DNA of 64,000 nt, taken from assembly GCA_007844125.1 (NCBI GenBank), contig CM017558.1:53421408-53485407 (forward strand). The letters run 5' to 3'. Below, in pieces: positions 56,014 through 64,000 of this stretch. The notes under the pieces are model-generated. The model did not search any database. It saw only the letters and a program-made list of their open reading frames with translations, and was not told the origin of the DNA. Origin of the DNA: Sinonovacula constricta (taxonomy: Eukaryota; Mollusca; Bivalvia; Cardiida; Solecurtidae). The first letter of the stretch is position 1. The number at the start of each line of letters is the position of its first letter. Both the position numbers and the translations under genes were made by a program.

Positions 56014-58440
56014 TAAATACACACCAGCTAAAGTTTATTTAAGTTGTATGCATTCCTCTTTTTTGGCGCTAAAGTGTAAAATATGTCATAGTCGTTTGTG
56101 TTTGAATGATAAGTTTAGAAAAATAAGTACTATTGTATTAGTATTTTGTATTTTGGGTTTTACGGCAGACCGACACCTAAAGGTCATACGGCGCCGAATA
56201 CAAAGAAGTTTAATATGAATATAGCAAAATCAGGTTAAAACTAAACTATGTAAAATATAGAAAAATGTTTTAAAGGTTTAAAAATGTATACCGTTTGGAG
56301 TACTAATGTAGAACTACGTAAATAAAGATGTAAATGTAGAATTTTTATTCATAGGGAACAAACAATCTGAAATTACCTAAAGTGCATAAAACATGTGCAC
56401 CTTAACGCGGTGGTAAAACGAAATAGATTATATGTACATGCACTTTAAAATGAGTCATGTTAAGGTATCTTAGACATGAATCATTTCCGTATATTCAAAT
56501 ATCAATAGTGTACATTTCATAAGCGGGTATTGACGTACATCATAAGTTAATTATATTCCTGATTCGTTGCGCCTTACGAAAGGATATGATATAGCAGCTC
56601 ATCTATCGTTTAAAAGATTCAGTACTTATCACACCAACATGTTCCAATTCAGTGGTCGAACGGTGACTTTTAACTGCACACTGTCTGGCAATCAGCCGAT
56701 TAATTAAGTCCACAATGGTACCAAAACATCTAATCGACATGGCTTATAAAAAGAATACATCAAATTTTAGTCAACCATGGTACCAAAGCACCGCCAATAA
56801 TCTTTAACAAGAATACCCCATATGATTAATAGTCGCCAATTATGCGATATCTACATACCGAATAGTGGAGGCTTAAAGATTATTTATTTACAAGAGTAAT
56901 GAAACATTAAAACACATTTACACGACCATAATTGAATTAGGAGCCAAGTTCGTGATTTGATCAGTATTCGTTACCTACACAATACAGATACTATCTGATA
57001 ATGGTAAATGAAAAATGTACATACCAGCTTGAGTTCTAAAATGGTAGTAATAAATAATTATATAGTCCTTTAAAGTCTGTTTCATTATCAATTATTTAAA
57101 GTTTGTTTCTTTAATAAACATGTTTTAATAAGCAGTTTTTGTTACGGGGCTCATTATTTTGCAAGTGGAACAAGACTAACATGGCTTTCATTATAAATGC
57201 AAATGCAGACATATTATATTTTGTTACGCAAATACTACTTTCACATGCATGATCCCATACATTACCAGAAAATCTATCCTTAACATGTATAAGTCAAATG
57301 CATGTACGTGCATCTAAATATGTCGTAGAAAATTAATGGGATGAAACCATTATCACTTAACGTGATTAGTATGTGGCTATTTCGCCTGTTTATCAAAAGT
57401 CAATATATATTCAAGCAACACAGTTAATATTTCAGAACAATTAATTTTAGCTATGTAATTTTGTTATCCATTTAACCACAAATATTCTAATTTTAAGAAT
57501 GCCGATTGCGTTGTGAAGAAAAACTGAAATATTTCCAATTCAATAAGACCACTAGACCAAAGACTCATTTATCACAATTTATTACATCAAACATCAATAA
57601 GCATTAATATGTCAGATCGAAAAAGTTTTCAAAAGGAAAGTGTAGTATATACTTAATTAGCCTGCTGGAAAGCTCTTGGGTTTGCGGGTGACGTACTCTC
57701 TGTGTTTTTGTCACATTTACATTTACCTCATTTACATTTACCTTGTTTGCCTTTGTCTACAGGTAGATAAAATTTAAACATCTGTGGAAAATTTGATAGG
57801 ACCTTTTCTTATTTACTTATTCGTCTCGAATAGATATGAAAATAAACATGGTAAGCGATTGTACAATAAAGGAAAATATACGAATCATTAAACCGTCGAA
57901 ACTTTGTTTAAAGATGTGTGAAATGCGGAAATGTCGCAGTGCAAATCTCTGCATCAGGTGGTTTGAGGAGTACATGTTTGAGAGATAGGGAGAATACCCC
58001 TAACCCCATATCCTTCTGTCAGAATATCTCTTCCAGTCACATGATCCCGACACCGCTGTAGTATGTTACCCGCCACACTACCCCCACCACCGCCAAACCA
58101 GCCGACCACCGGAAATTAAACAAAAAACGTTTAAAACATTGCTACCACGCTGTTTCATTATTAAAAATTTTCTTACTAAATTCTATAAGGTTTATCCATA
58201 TTTGGTCTCTTATTATAATGATGGCTTTTAAATATATAAATGTTGAAAAATGTACTTTTATATTTTGTGAAATATTGTGGAAAATAACTTTTTACAAATA
58301 TTAAATATATGATAATTTTTAATATGAAATTAAAAAATTAAGTACTCATGCACAACAGTTATATTTATTCCATCAGTAGCAAGTGACATTGTGTCTGACA
58401 ACATACCAAAAAAGGATGGGAACTTCACAACTTACTTGTT
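56014..58440. other. non-coding DNA, no gene seen
   Basis: AT-rich with short frames only. No SINE, LINE or exon pattern was recognised. Confidence 0.5.
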
Positions 58441-58469
58441 CTATGTATTTATTAAATGCTACAAATGGT

Positions 58470-58790
58470 ATAGAAGATTATCACAGACGTACTGGGTTGT
58501 GGAGGAGTGTAATGAATTTAAAGTCTAAGAACATTTAAGACATCAATATATATGAAAATCAATGCTAATTAACAAAATATAGAATATTAAAATTCGTATC
58601 TCAGTTTAGAGACCACACTAAAATATATTAGAAGATCCATATCGAAAACAATATAGATGTAATTATCACAGATGTTTACACTTAAAACAGGAATATATAT
58701 CACAGATGATTGATCATTACAAGGTTTATATCACAGATGTTTCTTATTCTAATTGGCAAGCATCACAGAAAATTAATTATCACAAAAAGT
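58470..58790. repeat. cluster of ATCACAGATGT-type motifs
   Basis: TATCACAGATG or a close variant recurs about five times. The same motif appears in the LINE 3' region at 60270-60510, so this is probably a detached or older copy of that region. Confidence 0.5.
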
Positions 58791-60126
58791 AATCATTTTA
58801 AAACAGATGCTTATTTTGAATCACATAAAAAGCAAATTACTGGGTATCACCGAGAAGAGTTTAATTTCTGTTTTATTTACTCATCCATGTATATATGCTA
58901 TATATGTAGTTTTCATATTTTATATGTCTATCTCCGCAACATGTAATAATGTTTTTTATAAACACATTATATACAAAGTGGGCAGACTTGATTTTTCATA
59001 TTTGCAGATATTATAGGCTTAATATAAATAAGTGTAACTATCATATATGATAGTGTTGAGTAGAACTGCCTGGTGGCTAACTAATTTTACATATTAAAAA
59101 TGGTGTTACTGAAATGACGGTAATTTCGGTCAGAATTTATGCCTACCCACCCTGACAGTTTGCAATACTGCTGTGAGACGAAGAGAAATACAAGTCAATT
59201 AAATTGAATTTTCACTCTGCCTAATTGATTATACATCGTAATTGGTTGCCAAACTAACCACCACGTCATATCCAATTAACAACTTCAACCGACCAATTAA
59301 CGAAACCAAACATCGCTGTTACTGGTGTAAACTCCCATTGCAGAACAGAACAGAACAGAACAGAACAAATATTTATTCCTTCCTGGTATACAAAGTATAC
59401 AACATGGAGAACAATATACAATAAAGAGGCAGCAGAAGTAACAAGAGGTTCCGGTGGTTGGGGTGACGTAGTACAAAATAGTGAAATTGGTAATGGTAGA
59501 AAGAGAGAGAGAGAGGGGGAGATAGAGAGAAAGACAGATAGTGGAAAAGAATGGGGCGGGGAGTGAGGGAAGAATAGTGAATACATGTATATAGGATGTA
59601 TATAGATTTCTAATTAGATGTATTTTGCTGTCTCTTGTGCATGTCTCACAGTGAACTCGTATACAAGTTACAGTGGAGCATGATAACAATTCTAGTAAAA
59701 TAGTTAACAAACAAATAAGAACCAAGCTAAGTAATGCAAATTTTACAAATGTGTCATTAAAATACTAGTAGCAAGTGTGAGAAAATGCTAGAGAAAGAAG
59801 TTTATCACATACACTAAAGATCTTATATAGTTTATTTCAGTAAGACATACATGACATGCTATAAAACACAAATTGTGACAAAAGTCATTCTATAAAGCAT
59901 AAATAGCTAAAAATATAACATAAATAATTAAATAAGTAAATATGATGTAAAAATGTTAAGGTAAAAATTTGCTAGTAATAGTTTTTAAAAAGACCAAATT
60001 ACATGTTGTCATTACTAAGGATGACACAAAAAAGTGGATAAATATCCTCTTATTTCCATTGTGGTCCTGTTCATGATGGCGTGTTCTGGCAAAGCACAAC
60101 GAAAGTCTTACAAGCAACGAAATCAA

Positions 60127-60770
60127 AGGTAACTATTGATATTCATAACACATTCCTTAAGATTATTATATATTTTAGTAGTCATTACATGATTGAAAGC
60201 AGTATGATTTGCAGCAATAAATAAATAAAAATTTAAAAGGTAGGTTCTCTAATCTAAACATTATAAATAATGTATCACAGATATTTTCACATATAGTGGT
60301 CATCACATGATTGCAAAAAATACGGACATTTATTACAAAAGATTAAAGGTAAATATTACAGTGTAAATGTTACAAATAATATATCACTGGTATTTGTTCT
60401 GTTAATAGTCATTGTATGATTGCACATAAGATAAGATTTTACAGTACAGAATAGTATTGCAGTCTAAATAAATACTATTATTAACACTCAATATCACAGA
60501 TGTATATCACATATACATAATTGTTTGAGGTCACTACATAATTTCAAGTAGATGGGGACTTTTAGCAAAATACCTAAAAGTAAACTTTACAATCTATCTA
60601 TTGTAAGTAATTTATAAAAATGTTTATCACATTTAGTTTATGGATTTACATGATTTACATGACTACAAACACGTGGCTTTACAACAAAGAATGTGAAGGT
60701 AGGTATTGCAGTGTAAATATTAAACAAAATAATGGAGATGTTCATCACATAGTTCGAGTTCATTGCATGC
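60127..60770. repeat. about 115-bp tandem repeats in the LINE 3' region
   Basis: The landmark GTCATnACATGATTGCAAA recurs near 60181, 60299, 60408, 60531, about 60648 and 60759 (steps of 109-123 bp). The last unit overlaps the RT stop codon. Confidence 0.7.
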
Positions 60771-62535
60771 TTGCAAATAGATGCGTTTTTACAGCGGATT
60801 TAAACTTTACTTTATTGGTGCATGACTTGATATTGGTCGGCAAGCTATTCCAGATTAGGCAGCCATTGTAAGAGAAAGATTTCTTGCCAAAACCTTTAAC
60901 TTTTGGAAGAACATAGCAAGATTCTGCACTAAAACGAGTGTTGTGGTTATGAATTGAACGAGCTAAAATAAAATTTTCACTTAAGTATTTAGGAGCAGTT
61001 TCATTGTGAATGGAAAACACATGGTTAAGTAAAATTTGGTGAACCCTAAGTTCAATTGGTAGCCAACCTAGTTTAACAAAATGATCTGCATCTAGGTGGG
61101 AACGTTGGTCTAGATTTAAAGCAAACCTTACAAGTTTATTTTGAGTTGTCTGAAGCCTATCTTTTAGATTCTTCGAAAGACCAAAGTACCAGACCGTACA
61201 AGCATAGTCAAAATGACATTGAATTAAAGTAGTGATTAATACTTTTTTGGTATAAAAAGACAAAAAGCTTTTCTTTCTGAACAAAAATTTAAGACGGGCA
61301 TTGGCTTTTTGTATAAAAGAGGTTACCATCGATTCGAAACTGAGTGATTGATCTAATAATGCTCCCAAATACTTTACTGAATTGGACTGTTTTATCTGGC
61401 AACCATTACAATATATGTCGAGGGCAGAAACTTTCCTTAATCTTGCCTGAGAGCCAAACATGATACTTTCGGTTTTTCCTAAATGTAAAGATAGTTTATT
61501 GTCAATCAGCCAATGATTCACCACATTAAGATCTTCAGAAAGTAATCTCTCAATTTCTGCTTTATTTTTACCAGATACAAGTATGGCTGAATCATCTGCA
61601 TATAGTAAAAGTTTATTTTTTACAGCACCGGACATGTCATTTACATACATTATGAATAATAAAGGTCCTAGGATAGACCCCTGGGGTACCCCACATGTAA
61701 TTTTGGCTGATGATGAAAGTACACCTGACACATTAACACACTGTTGGCGATCAGACAAGTAGGATCGAATCCATCTGACAATATCAGAACCTAAACCACA
61801 CATTTCAAGCTTTGATAAAAGGATCTGATGATCAACGGTATCAAATGCTTTTTGCAAGTCCAAAAGTATCATACCAACATAATTACCTTTATCTAGATTA
61901 AATCTGATATAGTCAGATAAATATAACAAACATGTATCTGTTGAAAAAGATTTCCTAAAACCAGACTGAAATTTGTATAACAGATTTTTATCATGGAGAT
62001 ACTTTTCAATTTGATCGTACACAATTCTCTCAAATACCTTTGACACAATACTTAAAATGGATATAGGTCTGTAATTTCCAACTTCTGTCCTGTCACCTTT
62101 CTTATAAAGAGGCAATACAGAAGCCGTTTTAAGATCGTCAGGCACAACTCCTTGAATTAGAGATAAATTGATAATATGTGCAAGAGGACAAGCAATAATC
62201 AGTGAACCATCATTAACAAATTTGGCAGATATTCCATCAAGACCTGTTGCTTTAGTTATGCTAAGATTGTTAAGATATTTTAAAACATTGTTTTCTGTCA
62301 CTAGTGAGAAAGAACAATTATCTAAAGCAACACCTTTTTTAAGGTAAAAAGATGACACAAAGCTTGCACCAAAATGACATAAAGCCTTAGGCAATTTGGA
62401 TACTAAATCTGAGGCAATACTAGTAAAATATGTATTAAAATGGTTGGCAATTTTTAGTTTGTCAAAGACAATATCATCAGAAATTTTTAAACCAATATTT
62501 GCAGATGTATTCTTGCATCTTATAGGTGAGTATTT
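60760..62535 (-). CDS. reverse transcriptase (non-LTR), 591 codons open
   Basis: The frame is open from 62535 (preceded by a TAA at 62536-62538) to the TGA at 60760. The first in-frame codons (KYSPIRCKN...) lead into IANHFNTYFTSIASDL, the usual linker before the RT domain, so the protein starts further 5' than any local start codon. RT motifs in order: LYKKGDRTEVGNYRPISIL, FQSGFRKSFST, LDLQKAFDTVDHQILL (Asp of motif A), GVPQGSILGPLLF, LLLYADDSAILV (YADD), SVKYLGALLDQ. The C-terminal tail reads NTRFSAE...GCLIWNSLP...FKSAVKTHL, as in CR1/jockey-group LINEs. No stop or frameshift over 591 codons suggests a young copy. Endonuclease and ORF1 are absent here. Confidence 0.93.
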   Translation of the reverse strand, partial: KYSPIRCKNTSANIGLKISDDIVFDKLKIANHFNTYFTSIASDLVSKLPKALCHFGASFVSSFYLKKGVALDNCSFSLVTENNVLKYLNNLSITKATGLDGISAKFVNDGSLIIACPLAHIINLSLIQGVVPDDLKTASVLPLYKKGDRTEVGNYRPISILSIVSKVFERIVYDQIEKYLHDKNLLYKFQSGFRKSFSTDTCLLYLSDYIRFNLDKGNYVGMILLDLQKAFDTVDHQILLSKLEMCGLGSDIVRWIRSYLSDRQQCVNVSGVLSSSAKITCGVPQGSILGPLLFIMYVNDMSGAVKNKLLLYADDSAILVSGKNKAEIERLLSEDLNVVNHWLIDNKLSLHLGKTESIMFGSQARLRKVSALDIYCNGCQIKQSNSVKYLGALLDQSLSFESMVTSFIQKANARLKFLFRKKSFLSFYTKKVLITTLIQCHFDYACTVWYFGLSKNLKDRLQTTQNKLVRFALNLDQRSHLDADHFVKLGWLPIELRVHQILLNHVFSIHNETAPKYLSENFILARSIHNHNTRFSAESCYVLPKVKGFGKKSFSYNGCLIWNSLPTNIKSCTNKVKFKSAVKTHLFASMQ

Positions 62536-63289
62536 TTACAATTTAACAGACAAAATGGAGTATATCATAGAGCTACATAAAAAAAAAACTGAAGAAAGGT
62601 GAGAGAGCGAAAGAGAAATAGGTAGTGGTTAAAAAAAAGTATTTGTATTATAGCAAAAGCAGTTATAGTCGTCTAGAAGACGTGAAATGAGGCAAGAAAG
62701 ATCAGTACGTTTCGACTGAAAATCTCAAGGATTAGTGTTCTAAAGTCTGGATGAGTAGGAGGACAGGTGGTGGTGAAGTGTGTAGGAGAGGAGTAACAGG
62801 TAGCATGTAAATAATTACTGTAGGATGAAACAATGTTTGGTTTATCATTACGCAGAAATAAATTTTGGCAAGTATATGTACACAAATAGAGACAGTATGC
62901 ACATGCAAACTGCATTGATACGCACGAGTAATAACCAGTGCGCTGGTGCAAGGGGGTGTTGAATTTGACGGTCGGTTATCAGCTGTAAGCAGGCACGTGG
63001 GGCACGAGATTTTACCGACGCATGTAAAGGCTACTGAGCACTGCGGGACATGTCAGGTAAAATAGTGTTACACGTACCACTGGATAAGGTGGATTGCACG
63101 TGCCGTTTTGTCCGTGAAAATTTAAATTAAAGATGATGTTTTGGAGAGTCATTTGATATGGATTATTTGACATTGAAATTTAGGTACACAGGAGAAAGTG
63201 GAAACTCATGAAATAATAATAAATGTACTAGCGAAGTTATCTAAGTCAGTGTCGTGAATTGCAAGCCGGAGGTATTGGCATATTACGCT
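62536..63289. other. spacer between two LINE fragments
   Basis: No coding family was recognised. A purine-rich part near 62595-62630 (GAGAGAGCGAAAGAGAAATAG) resembles the GA-rich part of the LINE 3' region at 59503-59545, so part of this may be another LINE 3' end. Confidence 0.4.
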
Positions 63290-64000
63290 TAAATATAGTT
63301 CTATAATTTTCTTTGAATGTAGAAATAATTTTGTTTATGAATTTGCATAATTGTTTTAGTAAGTTTGTGTCAGTGCTAGACAGTATTTTAAGGTTTACGA
63401 GGTAATGCGAGTTAAAATTATGTCCCTATAAGTCGGGTCCGGTCGTTGTTGAAGTGTCAACAGTCAAATAAATAATGATATTCGTCGCCTACGCTATTGG
63501 AGCTACAGAGGGGAAATATTCGATCTTGGAGGAGCGTCCCGTCGTAACGCCCGGTCTCAATTGGTAAGTTGTGGTTTGCAGTTCTAAATTTAAAAAGATC
63601 AATTACTTGCTTTTTACTAAGTGTTTTATGTATCCTTCAAATGAATGGACTGTTTTAAAAGAATTATATATTTTCCCTTTGTTGCTGTTCTGTAAACTAG
63701 CTGTCCAACTCTGTTTATATTGATCAATAAGTACTTGTTTGATATGTTTTCTTATATTTGTAGATTGAATATTTCCTTGATTTAACCATAAGTCTGGGCG
63801 CCCTGTGCTGTTAAGGACATTTTTAATTGTTTCAATCCATTTAGAATTGAAATAACTATTGTCTAACATATATTTGTATAATTTATAGCTTATTTTATTT
63901 CTGTTTCCAGTGACAAGGCGCAGCCAAAATGATATCATCTTACTTTGGATTATAACAGTGATAGGGTAACGGCCTAATTCGCCATAGATAACAGAGATAG
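63290..64000 (-). pseudogene. second LINE, C-terminal fragment, frameshifted, runs off the right edge
   Basis: From the right edge the minus strand is open: YGELGRYPITVIIQSKMI, then FWLRLVTGN and IRKHIKQVLIDQYKQSW. After HLVKSK at about 63606 the frame shifts, and homology resumes as FKFRTANHNLPIETGRYD and GDEYHYLFDC (a C/H cluster). Further shifts give HFNNDRTRLIG and LLKQLCKFINKI, to about 63290. This order is the C-terminal tail of a class of invertebrate non-LTR retrotransposon proteins. At least three frameshifts make it a dead copy. The RT domain would lie beyond the window. Confidence 0.72.

Larger units (their letters stand above)
59341..62535 (-). mobile_element. CR1/jockey-like LINE: RT frame, 3' region and (TTCTG)n tail, 5'-truncated
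   Basis: On the minus strand the RT frame (62535-60760) is followed by about 1.4 kb of 3' sequence ending AATAAATATTTG and five TTCTG units (59341-59366 on the plus strand). A short microsatellite tail instead of poly-A is typical of CR1/L2-group LINEs. 60127-60770 holds about five diverged tandem units of about 115 bp. No endonuclease domain is found upstream of 62535, so the 5' end is truncated or diverged. Confidence 0.8.

Overview
The window looks like nuclear DNA of an invertebrate animal, most likely a mollusc (bivalve-like). The evidence is split genes with GT/AG introns, AT-rich intergenic DNA full of simple repeats, several tRNA-derived SINE families, non-LTR and BEL/Pao retrotransposon relics, and EGF/sushi exons of metazoan type. 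The organism call is inference; no species marker is present. There are no prokaryotic operons, rRNA genes or CRISPR arrays.

Region 1 (about 1-19.5 kb): one minus-strand gene, incomplete at both ends, coding for an extracellular mosaic protein. Seventeen exons can be defined to the base. In coding order (high to low coordinate) they are: sushi/CCP, charged linker, split sushi, eleven EGF-like exons, one ephrin-receptor-like cysteine exon, three more EGF-like exons. All join in phase and give 2,292 nt (764 codons). Three EGF exons lie in a 3.7-kb tandem duplication (5896-9580 and 9581-13292), which adds three EGF domains in frame. The copies appear identical except for two units of a 13-bp minisatellite and a cluster of changes near one end.

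Region 2 (about 19.5-46 kb): no confidently coding gene. It holds a broken RecQ-like helicase start, several SINEs, a small TA-flanked MITE-like element just upstream of this region, palindromes, a 52-bp satellite, a decayed LINE, and a ladder of collinear, diverged duplicated non-coding blocks (22.4-30.6 kb, 33.7-40.5 kb and 42.1-45.9 kb).

Region 3 (about 46-64 kb): mostly transposon debris. There is an RTE-like LINE relic (47.4-48.1 kb), a second non-coding duplication (48.8-50.9 and 53.8-55.5 kb) flanking a BEL/Pao gag-protease relic (51.2-52.0 kb), a SINE with a perfect 18-bp target-site duplication (55.7 kb), a CR1/jockey-like LINE with a long open reverse-transcriptase frame and a repetitive 3' region (59.3-62.5 kb), and the C-terminal part of a second LINE that runs off the right edge.

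No new defence or enzymatic system was found. The strongest observations are the recent in-frame exon duplication with its uneven divergence, the minisatellite that abuts a splice acceptor, and the duplicated non-coding blocks with locally conserved cores.
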